From CAZEVY01 sp964515555 (GTDB taxonomy: Bacteria > Acidobacteriota > Terriglobia > Bryobacterales > Bryobacteraceae), in the NCBI GenBank assembly GCA_964515555.1, contig CAZEVY010000006.1, positions 52,666-116,665 of the forward strand: a stretch of DNA of 64,000 nt, given 5' to 3'. Numbering within the stretch: the first letter of the stretch is position 1; each line of letters starts with the position of its first letter. Under the pieces are notes generated by a model. It was not told where the DNA came from. It was given only the letters and a program-made list of their open reading frames with translations, and did no database searches. Shown here one piece after another: positions 49,961 to 57,788 of this stretch. Position numbers and translations under genes: made by a program.

Positions 49961-51010
49961 ATGCGTGTCCTTAGGCCCCTGTGCGCTTTCTTCACGGCCG
50001 TCCAACTGCTGGCCCAGGAACAGCGTCCCATCGTCGTATTGGTCCAGGAGGTCGAGGTGCCCGTCACGGTGACCCGCAACGACGAGCATGTCAACGGCCT
50101 CGAGGTGAAGGACTTCGCGCTCTACGACAACGGCAAACTGCAGGACATCAAGCTCGACGTGAGCTTCGTGCCCATCTCGCTGGTCGTCTGCGTGCAGGCC
50201 AACTCCAGCGTCGAACCAGTCCTCGACCGCATCAAGACCATCGGGCCGCTGCTCCTAAGCCTGGTCGCCGGCGAGCAGGGCGAAGTGGCCATCATCGCCT
50301 TCGACCATCGCATCCGTACGATGCAGGACTTCACCAACGAGCCCGATCTGCTCAAATCCGCGCTTGCCAAGATCAACCCCGGCAGCACCACCAGCGCGCA
50401 GATCGACACCATGTTCCAGGCGGCGCGCATGCTGCGGAATCGGCCCAAGGACCGGAGGAAGGTGGTCCTGCTGATCAGCGAGACGACGGACCGCGGCAGC
50501 GAGGGCCGCCTGCGCGAGGCGCTGCTCGAAATCCAGATGGCGAACATCCAGGTCTACACCGTGAACATCAATCGCGCCGTGACGACGCTGCTCGGCAAGG
50601 CGCAGCCGCCGCGGCCCGATCATGTCCCTCCCGCCGCGCGCGCCCCGCTCCCCGGCGGCGCGCCGCAAACGCCGACCACCACCGCGCAGGCCGGCGGACT
50701 CGGCGGCAACTCGGCGAATTTCGTGCCCGTGTTCGTCGAGATCTTCAAGGCCGTGAAGGGAATCTTCGTCGCGAATCCGGCCGAGGTGCTGACGCGCTTC
50801 ACCGGCGGCAAGGAGTACTCGTTCCTGACGCGCGAGCAGTTGCAGCGCGCGATCTCCGACATCGGCGAGGACCTGCACAGCCAGTACGTGCTGCGCTATA
50901 AGCCCAACACCGAGGGCGAGGCGGGATGGCACGAGGTGCGCGTGGTCGTGAATCGGCCAGGCGTCAAGGTCGAGGCACGCAGGGGCTACTGGATGGCGGG
51001 TCCCGGGTAA
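49961..51010 (+). CDS. Secreted VWFA-related protein (Acidobacteria-type TIGR03436)
   Basis: A 349-aa exported protein: signal peptide 'RVLRPLCAFFTAVQLLAQ', then the typical opening 'VVLVQEVEVPVTVTRNDEHVNGLEVKDFALYDNG' and a von Willebrand A-like domain (about 75-320) including 'KVVLLISETTDRGSEGRLREALLEIQ'. The end, 'YVLRYKPNTEGEAGWHEVRVVVN...VEARRGYW', is characteristic. The family is abundant in acidobacteria and of unknown function. ATG 49961 is chosen because GATAAT (49947-49952) lies eight bases upstream; ATG 49955 is in frame. Its end overlaps the convergent Wzz-like gene by 25 bases. Confidence 0.88.
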   Translation: MRVLRPLCAFFTAVQLLAQEQRPIVVLVQEVEVPVTVTRNDEHVNGLEVKDFALYDNGKLQDIKLDVSFVPISLVVCVQANSSVEPVLDRIKTIGPLLLSLVAGEQGEVAIIAFDHRIRTMQDFTNEPDLLKSALAKINPGSTTSAQIDTMFQAARMLRNRPKDRRKVVLLISETTDRGSEGRLREALLEIQMANIQVYTVNINRAVTTLLGKAQPPRPDHVPPAARAPLPGGAPQTPTTTAQAGGLGGNSANFVPVFVEIFKAVKGIFVANPAEVLTRFTGGKEYSFLTREQLQRAISDIGEDLHSQYVLRYKPNTEGEAGWHEVRVVVNRPGVKVEARRGYWMAGPG

Positions 51011-51732
51011 CGGCGCAATCGCCAGAACAGTACAGCGCCGGCCAGAAGCGCGCCGCACACGAACCCGACCAGTACGATCCGCGGGCGCGCCGGCGACACC
51101 GGCGATTCCGGCACCGCCGCGGAGCGCACCATTTCGATCCCGGCGTCTGCGGTCAGGAAGCTCTTCACTAGGTCGTCGGCTACTTTCCGCGCGACGGATC
51201 GGTCCGGGTAACGGAATCCGACTGTGAACGCGGGCGTGCCGCCGGACGCAGTAGAGCGCGTCGTCGAAATGATAATATTTCCCCTCATGTGCCCCACCAG
51301 ATCGTTCATCGGGCGTTTGCCACGTTCGGATCGGTACAGGCCGTGAGTCGACATCGTACGGACGAGCCGGTCCGTGTCCAGCGTCGAACGAGCCGCGCTC
51401 AGGACTCGCTTGTCCCAGTCGACGCCCGCCGCGGACGCTGACAGTCGCAGCACAGCCTGTGAGATGTACTGGTCCGGGATGCTGAACGCGATCGCCCCCG
51501 CAACCACAAGACCCAACACCACCGGCGACAGCACCCAAGGCTCGCGCCGCACCCCCGCGATCACCCCGAATCCCATCATCGACCTTCCCCTCTCCACCAG
51601 CGCCCCACGAATCAGGTCGAGCAATCCGCGCGCCGACACCCCGCTATCCTCGACCAGGGCCGCCAGTTCGACCCCGTACCGCTTGCGCCACGCCCGCGGA
51701 TAGAGCCACAGCAGCCAGCGCGCGATCCTCAT
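50986..51732 (-). CDS. Membrane protein with acidobacterial LYPRxWR N-terminus and Wzz-like region
   Basis: A 248-aa protein. The first ~30 residues ('WLLWLYPRAWRKRYGVELAALVED') are the short module often found after PadR regulators in acidobacteria, usually at the front of ABC permeases. Here it is followed by a membrane helix (about 68-88), an extracytoplasmic region with 'VGFRYPDRSVARKVADDLVKSFL' and 'AAVPESPVSPARPRIVL', and a last helix (about 218-238), the layout of a Wzz/chain-length protein. No transporter domain is present. The start overlaps the PadR stop in ATGA. Function unknown. Confidence 0.65.
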   Translation of the reverse strand: MRIARWLLWLYPRAWRKRYGVELAALVEDSGVSARGLLDLIRGALVERGRSMMGFGVIAGVRREPWVLSPVVLGLVVAGAIAFSIPDQYISQAVLRLSASAAGVDWDKRVLSAARSTLDTDRLVRTMSTHGLYRSERGKRPMNDLVGHMRGNIIISTTRSTASGGTPAFTVGFRYPDRSVARKVADDLVKSFLTADAGIEMVRSAAVPESPVSPARPRIVLVGFVCGALLAGAVLFWRLRRYPGPAIQ

Positions 51733-52040
51733 GCCGTCCGCAGCCTCCGCGTCGCGACCTTGACGATCCGGTCGAGCAGTGCCGCCTGTTCCCGGAGCGC
51801 CTCGGCGCCCGCGCGCGTCAGACGATACGGACGCCGCCGCCGGTCGCCCGCCATCGGCGCGATCAGGCCGTCGCGCTCCAGCCGCGAGATCGCTCCGTAG
51901 AGCGTCCCCGGTCCCAGGCGCGCTCCCGAGAAGGCCTCGACGTCCTGCATGATGGCGTAGCCGTGCTTGGGCCCGCCCGAGAGGCTCGCCAGCACCAGCA
52001 GCAGAGGATCGTCGCTGCGATGAGGTTGTCCGGTATCCAT
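51729..52040 (-). CDS. PadR-family transcriptional regulator
   Basis: A 103-aa winged-helix regulator: 'LLLVLASLSGGPKHGYAIMQDVEAFSG', 'LGPGTLYGAISRLERDGLIAPM', 'RRPYRLTRAGAEALREQ', the complete PadR DNA-binding domain with only a short C-terminal helix. Members of this size bind upstream of their own operon, repressing it until a ligand or stress releases them. A 36-bp dyad directly upstream (52044-52079) is its likely operator. It is coupled to the downstream membrane protein gene. Confidence 0.93.
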   Translation of the reverse strand: MDTGQPHRSDDPLLLVLASLSGGPKHGYAIMQDVEAFSGARLGPGTLYGAISRLERDGLIAPMAGDRRRRPYRLTRAGAEALREQAALLDRIVKVATRRLRTA

Positions 52041-52043
52041 GAT

Positions 52044-52079
52044 TACTACGTACCGCGTACTATTACGCTGTACGTAGTA
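52044..52079. promoter_or_regulatory. 36-bp imperfect dyad, likely PadR operator
   Basis: Outer arms TACTACGTAC (52044-52053) and GTACGTAGTA (52070-52079) are perfect complements. Inner arms GCGTA (52055-52059) and TACGC (52064-52068) share the same centre, so 15 of 18 positions per side pair. It begins four bases before the padR ATG at 52040, where a self-repressor would block transcription or the start of the mRNA. Confidence 0.65.
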
Positions 52080-52120
52080 TAGGGTGAGTGGCCGGGCCTG
52101 TCAAGAGGTTGAGATGACGA

Positions 52121-53065
52121 TCAGCGGAGTTTTTCCGTCACCGTCACCGGGGCAGACAGTCGAAAACTGATCCTGGTCTCCACGGGCAGCTCAGCCGCCT
52201 TGCCGCGCGTCGCCAGCACGCCGCCCGCGCCCGCCGCGCCTCCCGCGCCCGCACCGATGGCCGCACCCTTGCCGCCACCGGCGATCGCGCCGATGGCCGC
52301 GCCGATGGCCGCCGCCGCGCCCACCTTGGCGGCGTCGCGCGTGGTCTCCTTCTCGGCGTCCTTGCGGAAGGTCTCCGTCGCCACCACAACCTTCTGCCCG
52401 TCCGCGCCCTGGAAGCTCGTCATCTGGATCGCCAGCGACGCCACGCCCTTCACGCGGCCCGACTGCGTCGCCTCCACGATGGTCCCTTCGACGCGCGCGC
52501 CACGCTCGGCGATCATCAGCTCGTCGATCACGACAGGCTCGTCGAGCGTCGCCGCGAACGTCTCGCCCGCCTTCATGCGATCGCTCACCAGCGTCTCGGC
52601 CAACCGCGCCGGAAACAGCGTCCCGACCGGCAGGGTGACCTTGCGCGGGATCCGCGGCGGAGGCTCGATCCTCACCGGCGGCGCGGGTGGGGTCGCGTTC
52701 GATGCGTTATTCGGAGGAGGAGGCAGTGTGGGGGCAGATTCCGATGCCGACGCTCCCGAAGCGGGCGACGATACGGGTGCGGACCCCGCTGTCGAAGTGG
52801 GAGCCGCCGCCGGCGCCGACCCCTGCCTCGGAGCCCTTGCCCCGGCCGTGTTCCAGCCCTTCAGGTTCTTCTTCAACTCGGCCGGTGCTGCGGGGGGCGC
52901 TTCCGCCACCGGATTGGCCGGCGGCGCGGGAGGAATTCCCGCGGCCGCGTCGGTGGGCGGCGCCTGCTGTTCTACGGGAGCCGGCTCGGCCGGCTTCATC
53001 CTGTAATAAACAAACGTTCCCGCGAACAATGCGCCGATAGCGACCGCTGCCAGGTTCTTGCCCAT
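52121..53065 (-). CDS. Membrane-anchored proline-rich protein with glycine-zipper segment
   Basis: A 314-aa protein with an N-terminal membrane helix (about 5-22), a long Pro/Ala/Ser-rich linker (about 25-150), a folded beta-rich region ('LPVGTLFPARLAETLVSDRMKAGETFAATLDEPVVID', 'ERGARVEGTIVEATQSGRVKG') and a glycine-zipper stretch (about 250-290, 'AAAIGAAIGAIAGGGKGAAIG'). The middle region resembles the periplasmic beta-barrel part of TrbI/VirB10-like proteins, but no secretion genes adjoin. Probably an envelope protein; function unknown. ATG 53065 is close to AGGAGGCG upstream. Confidence 0.7.
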   Translation of the reverse strand: MGKNLAAVAIGALFAGTFVYYRMKPAEPAPVEQQAPPTDAAAGIPPAPPANPVAEAPPAAPAELKKNLKGWNTAGARAPRQGSAPAAAPTSTAGSAPVSSPASGASASESAPTLPPPPNNASNATPPAPPVRIEPPPRIPRKVTLPVGTLFPARLAETLVSDRMKAGETFAATLDEPVVIDELMIAERGARVEGTIVEATQSGRVKGVASLAIQMTSFQGADGQKVVVATETFRKDAEKETTRDAAKVGAAAAIGAAIGAIAGGGKGAAIGAGAGGAAGAGGVLATRGKAAELPVETRISFRLSAPVTVTEKLR

Positions 53066-53164
53066 GACACGCCTCCTGTTTCTCTAAACGCGCGCCGCGC
53101 GTTTTCCGTTTCCCCCATTGGGCCGATAGAATGGAGAAAGGGGCGCAACCCGCGTCCTCTCTTT

Positions 53165-54181
53165 ATGTTCGCGCAATTCCCCCGTGGATTCGCCATCGGT
53201 CGAGTCGCCGTCGCGCCCGCCACCGTGCTCGCGCCCATGGCCGGGGTCACCGACACCGTCTTTCGCCGCACCATCCGCGCGCAGGGCGCCTGCGGACTCC
53301 TGATGACCGAGTTCACCAGCTCGCACGGCGTCGCCGCCTCGGCGCGCACCGGCAAGGGCCGCACGCTCCGCTATCTCTACTTCGACCCCGAGGAGCGCCC
53401 CATCTCCGCCCAGCTCTTCGGCGCCGATCCCAAGGTGATGGCCGACGCCGCGCGCGTCTGCGAAGACCTCGGCTTCGACATCGTCGACATCAACTTTGGC
53501 TGCCCGGTGAAGAAAGTGGTCCGCTGCAACGGCGGCTCCGGCCTCCTGCGCGACCTCCCGCTCGTCGAGCGGCTCCTGCGCGAGGTGCGCTCCGCCATCT
53601 CGATTCCGCTGACCGCCAAGTTCCGCGCCGGCTGGAACGACAACGAGCTCGTCCACGTGCGCATGGCGCAGGTGGCCGCCGATTGCGGCGTCGCCGCCGT
53701 GGCGCTCCACCCGCGCACGCGCGAGCAGGGCTACACCGGCCGCGCCGACTGGCGCCGCATCGCCGAAGTCAAGGCCGCCGCGACCATCCCCGTCATCGGC
53801 AACGGCGACATTCAGTCGCCCGAGGACGCCGTGCGCATGGCCGCCGAGACCGGCTGCGACGCCGTCATGATCGGACGCGCCGCCGCGTCGAATCCCTGGA
53901 TCTTCCGCCAGATCGACGAGTATGTCCGCACCGGAAGCTACGCCCAGCCCGGCGAGGGCGAGCGCTACGGACTGATGAAGGACTACTTCGCGATGCTTCA
54001 CGCGCGCGACGAATCGGACGCCCTGGGCAAGATGAAGCAGTTCGCCACCTACTTCACGCACGGCGTGCGCAACGGCTCCCGCCTCCGCGCCGACGTGTAT
54101 AGGGCGCGCACTCCCGCCGAGGCGCTTGACCTGGTCGACGGCTTCTTCGCGAAAGAACTCGAGGCCGCGCCGGCCGCATGA
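53165..54181 (+). CDS. dusB: tRNA-dihydrouridine synthase (DusB-like)
   Basis: A 338-aa flavoenzyme that reduces uridine to dihydrouridine in tRNA. FMN-barrel motifs: 'LAPMAGVTDTVFRR', 'AQLFGADPKVMADAARVCEDLGFDIVDINFGCPVKKVV' with the catalytic cysteine in 'NFGCP', 'KFRAGWND', 'LHPRTREQGYTGRADW', 'GNGDIQSPEDA', 'IGRAAASNPWIF'. A TAGAAT at 53127-53132 could be the -10. Its stop overlaps rnhA in ATGA. Subfamily assignment to DusB is likely, not certain. Confidence 0.94.
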   Translation: MFAQFPRGFAIGRVAVAPATVLAPMAGVTDTVFRRTIRAQGACGLLMTEFTSSHGVAASARTGKGRTLRYLYFDPEERPISAQLFGADPKVMADAARVCEDLGFDIVDINFGCPVKKVVRCNGGSGLLRDLPLVERLLREVRSAISIPLTAKFRAGWNDNELVHVRMAQVAADCGVAAVALHPRTREQGYTGRADWRRIAEVKAAATIPVIGNGDIQSPEDAVRMAAETGCDAVMIGRAAASNPWIFRQIDEYVRTGSYAQPGEGERYGLMKDYFAMLHARDESDALGKMKQFATYFTHGVRNGSRLRADVYRARTPAEALDLVDGFFAKELEAAPAA

Positions 54182-54624
54182 AATCCGTCCGGTTGATCAC
54201 CGACGGCGGCTGCATCGGCAACCCCGGACCCGGCGGCTGGGCCTGCATCCTGCGTTACGGGAGCAAGGCGCGCGAGATGTACGGCTGCGAGCCGCAGACG
54301 ACCAACAATCGCATGGAGCTGACGGCCGCGGTACGCGGCCTGGCGGCGCTCAAGGAAGCCTGCAACGTCGAGGTCGTCACCGATTCCGAGTACCTGCGCC
54401 GCGGCATCACCGAGTGGATTCACAAGTGGAAGTCGAATGGCTGGCGCACCGGGGCCAAGGACCCCGTGAAGAATCAGGACCTCTGGCACGAGCTCGACGA
54501 GCAAGCCGCGCGCCACTCCATCCGCTGGACCTGGACCAAGGGCCACGCCTCCAACGCCGACAACAATCGCTGCGACGAGCTCGCCAACCGCGCCGCCCGC
54601 GAGCAGATCAGCAACGTGCGATGA
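54178..54624 (+). CDS. rnhA: Ribonuclease HI
   Basis: A 148-aa enzyme degrading the RNA of RNA-DNA hybrids. Catalytic D-E-D-D set: 'LITDGGCIGNPGPGGWA', 'TTNNRMELTAAVRGLAAL', 'VVTDSEYLRRGI' and 'ADNNRCDELANRAARE'. The 'KWKSNGWRT...KDPVKNQDLW' handle region is present. Length is typical. ATGA overlaps with dusB before it and nadD after it show one operon. Confidence 0.97.
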   Translation: MKSVRLITDGGCIGNPGPGGWACILRYGSKAREMYGCEPQTTNNRMELTAAVRGLAALKEACNVEVVTDSEYLRRGITEWIHKWKSNGWRTGAKDPVKNQDLWHELDEQAARHSIRWTWTKGHASNADNNRCDELANRAAREQISNVR

Positions 54625-55190
54625 AGCTCGCGATCTTCGGCGGTACCTTCGACCCCATCCACAGCGCGCACCTGGTGGTCGCGCGTGAGGCCGTCGCCGC
54701 CTTCGCCCTGGATCGAGTGCTATTTGTCCCTGCCGCGCGCCCGCCCCACAAATCCGGCCTCACCTCGACCTCGTTCGAGGACCGCTATCGGATGGTCGAG
54801 CTGGCGTGCGGCGGCGAGCCGAAGTTCGAGCCCTCGCGCATCGAGGAGGGCGAAGGCCGCAGCTATTCGATCCACACCATCGAGCGCATACGCGCCACCC
54901 TGGCCGCCGAAGACCGCCTGTTTTTCCTCATCGGCGCCGACGCCTTTGCCGAAATCGCGACATGGCATCGATGGCGCGACGTAATCGGCGGCGTCGAGTT
55001 CATCGTTGTGACGCGCCCCGGCCATCGATACGAGGAGCCGTCCGGCGCGGTCGTGCACCGGCTCGACACCGTCGCGCTGCCCGTGTCGTCGTCGGAGATT
55101 CGCCAGCGTCTCGCCGCCGGCGGCCGGACCGAACAGCTTCCCGCGCCCGTGCTGGACTACATCCGCCGCCACCGGCTCTACGGCGGCTGA
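54621..55190 (+). CDS. nadD: Nicotinate-mononucleotide adenylyltransferase
   Basis: A 189-aa enzyme forming nicotinate adenine dinucleotide in NAD synthesis. The nucleotidyltransferase motif 'FGGTFDPIHSAHLVVAREA', 'VLFVPAARPPHK', 'FFLIGADAFAEIATWHRW' and 'VSSSEIRQRLAAG' are all diagnostic. The start ATG 54621 overlaps the rnhA stop. The last five codons (RLYGG) and stop are part of a 21-bp sequence repeated 28 bases further on, within the end of rsmE. Confidence 0.96.
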   Translation: MKLAIFGGTFDPIHSAHLVVAREAVAAFALDRVLFVPAARPPHKSGLTSTSFEDRYRMVELACGGEPKFEPSRIEEGEGRSYSIHTIERIRATLAAEDRLFFLIGADAFAEIATWHRWRDVIGGVEFIVVTRPGHRYEEPSGAVVHRLDTVALPVSSSEIRQRLAAGGRTEQLPAPVLDYIRRHRLYGG

Positions 55191-55223
55191 CGCCGGGCAC
55201 CTGCTCTACGGCGGCTTACGCCG
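55175..55223. repeat. 21-bp near-direct repeat at the nadD/rsmE 3' junction
   Basis: GCTCTACGGCGGCTGACGCC (55175 on) and GCTCTACGGCGGCTTACGCC (55203 on) differ at one base over 21. The first contains the nadD TGA stop; the second contains the minus-strand TAA stop region of rsmE. Confidence 0.85.
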
Positions 55224-55916
55224 TCCGAGGCCCGTGACCGCGATCGCGGCGATCGCCGCCGTTTCCGCGCGCAGAATGCGCGGCCCGAGCGACGCGGCCC
55301 TCCAGCCGGCGCCCGCCGCCCGCGCGCGCTCGCCGTCCGTCCAGCCACCCTCGGGTCCCGTCATCAGCGCGACCGTATCGGCGTCGTCCCGATCGAGCAG
55401 AGCGCCGCGCTCGTCCTCATCGAGAAAGTACCGGCTCGCCGCCGCCGTCTCCAGAGCAGCGCCGAATCCGACCGGCTCGCCGATCTCCGGAAGCCGCGCC
55501 CGCCGCGACTGCTGGCTCGCCGACCGCGCCACACGCCGCCATCGGTCGAGCCGCTTGCGCGCGCCTTCGGCCAGTCCCTTCTCACTGCGCGCGGCGATCA
55601 CCGGGACGAAGCGCGCCACCCCCAGCTCGGTGCCTTTCTCGACGACCCACTCGAAGCGGTCGAACTTCATCAGCGAGATCAGCAGCGTCAGACAAAAAGC
55701 CTCGGGCGCCGCCGCGATCTCCTCCATCACCCGAAACTCGACCCGTCCCCGCCGCGCCTCGGCGATCTCGGCCAGCCACACGCGCTCGTTGTCGGAAATC
55801 TCGACGCGCTGCCCGGGCTCGGCGCGCAGCGTCTCCACCAGATGCCGCGCGTCGTCGCCGGAGAGCTCGGCGCGGCCGCCGGCGACACGATCGACGAAAA
55901 AGCGGCGGCGGGCCAT
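55206..55916 (-). CDS. rsmE: 16S rRNA (uracil-1498-N3)-methyltransferase
   Basis: A 236-aa SPOUT-class enzyme that methylates U1498 in the decoding centre. N-terminal PUA-like part 'DDARHLVETLRAEPGQRVEIS', then 'LISLMKFDRFEWVVEKGTELGV', 'RWRRVARSASQQSRRARLPEI', and the knot with 'ALMTGPEGGWTDGE' and 'LGPRILRAETAAIAAIA'. All match RsmE, and length is usual. ATG 55916 lies close to the divergent ruvA start (18 bases between), with TAGTAT on this strand and TACTAA on the other occupying the gap. The far longer open frame upstream is antisense to ruvA and PhzF and rejected. Confidence 0.95.
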   Translation of the reverse strand: MARRRFFVDRVAGGRAELSGDDARHLVETLRAEPGQRVEISDNERVWLAEIAEARRGRVEFRVMEEIAAAPEAFCLTLLISLMKFDRFEWVVEKGTELGVARFVPVIAARSEKGLAEGARKRLDRWRRVARSASQQSRRARLPEIGEPVGFGAALETAAASRYFLDEDERGALLDRDDADTVALMTGPEGGWTDGERARAAGAGWRAASLGPRILRAETAAIAAIAVTGLGRRKPP

Positions 55917-55934
55917 GTGGAATACTAAGCATTC

Positions 55935-56531
55935 ATGATCGCCCACCTGCGCGGCACGCTGCTCGAAAAGCACCCCAACCTGGTGATCGTCGAGACCGGC
56001 GGAGTGGGCTATGAACTGATGGTGCCGGTGTCGACCTACACGGCGCTGCCGGCTGCGGGCGGCGCGGTGACCCTTCGCGTCCACACGCACGTGCGCGAGG
56101 ACGTGCTCGCCCTCTACGGCTTCGCGACCGCTGAAGAGAAGGCGCTGTTCGGCAGGCTGATCGCGGTGAGCGGCATCGGGCCGAAGCTGGCCATCACGGT
56201 GCTGAGCGGGCTGCCCGCCGCCGATCTGGTCGACGCCATTCGCGCCGGTCAGGTGGAGCGCCTGGTGCGGATTCCAGGGGTCGGCAAGAAGACCGCCGAG
56301 CGCATGGTGGTGGAGCTGCGCGACAAGCTCGACCTGGGCGCTCCGCCGCGGGAGGCGGCCGCGGGCGCGGCGCCGTCGATGTCGGCGGTGGAGCAGGACG
56401 TGCTGTCGGCGCTGGTGAACCTGGGCTGTCAGCGGGCGATGGCGGAGTCGGCCATCCGCAAGGCGAAGGCGGCGGGCGCTCCGATGGAGTTCGAGCCGCT
56501 GTTCCGCCGCGCCATGGAAAACGTGCGATAG
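55935..56531 (+). CDS. ruvA: Holliday junction branch-migration protein RuvA
   Basis: A 198-aa protein that binds four-way junctions and loads the RuvB helicase. Domain I 'IAHLRGTLLEKHPNLVIVETGGVGYELMVP', domain II helix-hairpin-helix pairs 'LIAVSGIGPKLAITVLSG' and 'LVRIPGVGKKTAERMVVEL', and domain III 'VEQDVLSALVNLGCQRAMAESAIRKA' are complete. ruvB and ruvC are not next to it. A TACTAA six bases before the ATG may be part of a very short or leaderless promoter. Confidence 0.97.
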   Translation: MIAHLRGTLLEKHPNLVIVETGGVGYELMVPVSTYTALPAAGGAVTLRVHTHVREDVLALYGFATAEEKALFGRLIAVSGIGPKLAITVLSGLPAADLVDAIRAGQVERLVRIPGVGKKTAERMVVELRDKLDLGAPPREAAAGAAPSMSAVEQDVLSALVNLGCQRAMAESAIRKAKAAGAPMEFEPLFRRAMENVR

Positions 56532-56570
56532 CGGCGGCGGGCGGGCCGCGTGCGCGACACTGAAGAGACC

Positions 56571-57350
56571 ATGGAGATTCCGATTTACCAGGTCGACGCT
56601 TTCGCGAGCCGCGTCTTCGCCGGAAATCCGGCGGCGGTCTGTCCGCTGGAGTCCTGGCCCGACGACGCCGTCATGCAGTCCATCGCCGCCGAGAACAACC
56701 TCGCCGAAACGGCTTTCTTCGTCCGCCGGGGCGACCGCTACGACCTGCGCTGGTTCACACCGACCTTCGAGATCGACCTGTGCGGCCACGCGACACTGGG
56801 CTCGGCCTTCGTCATCATGAACTACCTGACGCCGTCGGCGCGCGAGGTCCGCTTCGACACCCGCAGCGGCGAACTGATCGTGCGGCGCGAGGGGGACCTG
56901 TATTCCATGGACTTCCCGTCGCGCCCACCCGCGCGATGTGAGCCGCATCCCCGGCTGATTGAGGCGATGGGCGCGCACCCGCTGGAGGTCGCCGCGGCGC
57001 GCGACTACTTCCTCGTCTACGCGACCGAAGAGGACGTGCGCGGCCTGCGCCCGGACATGGGGATTTTGTCGACTCTCGACCGCTTCGCGGTAATCGCGAC
57101 GGCGCCGGGGCGCGAGGTGGATTTTGTGTCGCGCTTCTTCGCGCCCGCCGCCGGGGTGCCGGAGGACCCGGTGACCGGCTCGGCGCACTGCACGCTGATC
57201 CCCTATTGGTCGCGGCGGCTGGGGAAGACCAAGCTGGAGGCGCGGCAAGTGTCGGCGCGGGGCGGCGAGTTGTCCTGCGAGGATCGCGGCGATCGCGTGA
57301 CGATGGCTGGTCGCGCGGCCTTGTTTCTCACGGGGACGATTCGGGTCTAG
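56571..57350 (+). CDS. PhzF-family isomerase-like protein
   Basis: A 259-aa member of the PhzF/YddE family (diaminopimelate-epimerase fold). Motifs: 'YQVDAFASRVFAGNPAAVCPL', the catalytic glutamate region 'ENNLAETAFFV', 'RWFTPTFEIDLCGHATLGSAFV', 'FAPAAGVPEDPVTGSAHCTLIPYW' and 'RGGELSCE'. True PhzF acts in phenazine synthesis, but no phenazine genes are present; most homologues have unknown substrates. ATG 56571 fits the family beginning; a GTG at 56550 would add seven residues. It follows ruvA by 39 bases. Confidence 0.9.
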   Translation: MEIPIYQVDAFASRVFAGNPAAVCPLESWPDDAVMQSIAAENNLAETAFFVRRGDRYDLRWFTPTFEIDLCGHATLGSAFVIMNYLTPSAREVRFDTRSGELIVRREGDLYSMDFPSRPPARCEPHPRLIEAMGAHPLEVAAARDYFLVYATEEDVRGLRPDMGILSTLDRFAVIATAPGREVDFVSRFFAPAAGVPEDPVTGSAHCTLIPYWSRRLGKTKLEARQVSARGGELSCEDRGDRVTMAGRAALFLTGTIRV

Positions 57351-57377
57351 GCGGCGCCTGGAGGGCCGCTCCAACCG

Positions 57378-57713
57378 TTATGTCGACGCAGCGGGCGCGG
57401 GCGCAGCCACCGGGGGCCGCGCGTACTCCTTCGGCATCACGATCCAGGCCACCAGATAGGCGATGAAGCCCAGTCCGCCGGTGACGATCGCCAGCGTCAG
57501 CCACAGCACGCGGACCAGGATCACGTCGACGTCGAGGTATCGCGCGAAGCCGGCGCACACGCCGGCGATCGACTTGTCGTAGACCGGCCGCGTCAGACGC
57601 CGCACGCGGGGCGGGGCCGGTGGGACGCCTCCGGAGTGGCTGGTCCCCTTGCCGCAGTGCGCGCAATAGCGGTCCGACTCGTCGAGCTGGAATCCACAAG
57701 ACGTGCAGAACAT
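57378..57713 (-). CDS. Zinc-ribbon plus PspC-domain membrane protein
   Basis: A 111-aa protein. The N-terminal zinc ribbon has two CxxC pairs ('FCTSCGFQ', 'YCAHCGKG'). The PspC domain follows a linker: 'RPVYDKSIAGVCAGFARYLDVDVILVRVLWLTLAI', a membrane helix, and 'AYLVAWIVMPKE'. PspC proteins take part in phage-shock/envelope stress responses; this short form with a zinc ribbon is common in acidobacteria and others. GGAGG lies four to five bases before ATG 57713. Confidence 0.9.
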   Translation of the reverse strand: MFCTSCGFQLDESDRYCAHCGKGTSHSGGVPPAPPRVRRLTRPVYDKSIAGVCAGFARYLDVDVILVRVLWLTLAIVTGGLGFIAYLVAWIVMPKEYARPPVAAPAPAAST

Positions 57714-57788
57714 AACGCCTCCACCCGGAGATACGCAGCCGCGTCGGGAATGTTCCCGCCCCGTGGGATAATGGGCGCGAGAATACCC

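Noticed and set aside
55917..57374. Extension of the rsmE frame to a 722-codon protein
   Set aside because: The added part is antisense to ruvA and the PhzF-like gene and lacks any recognisable domain.
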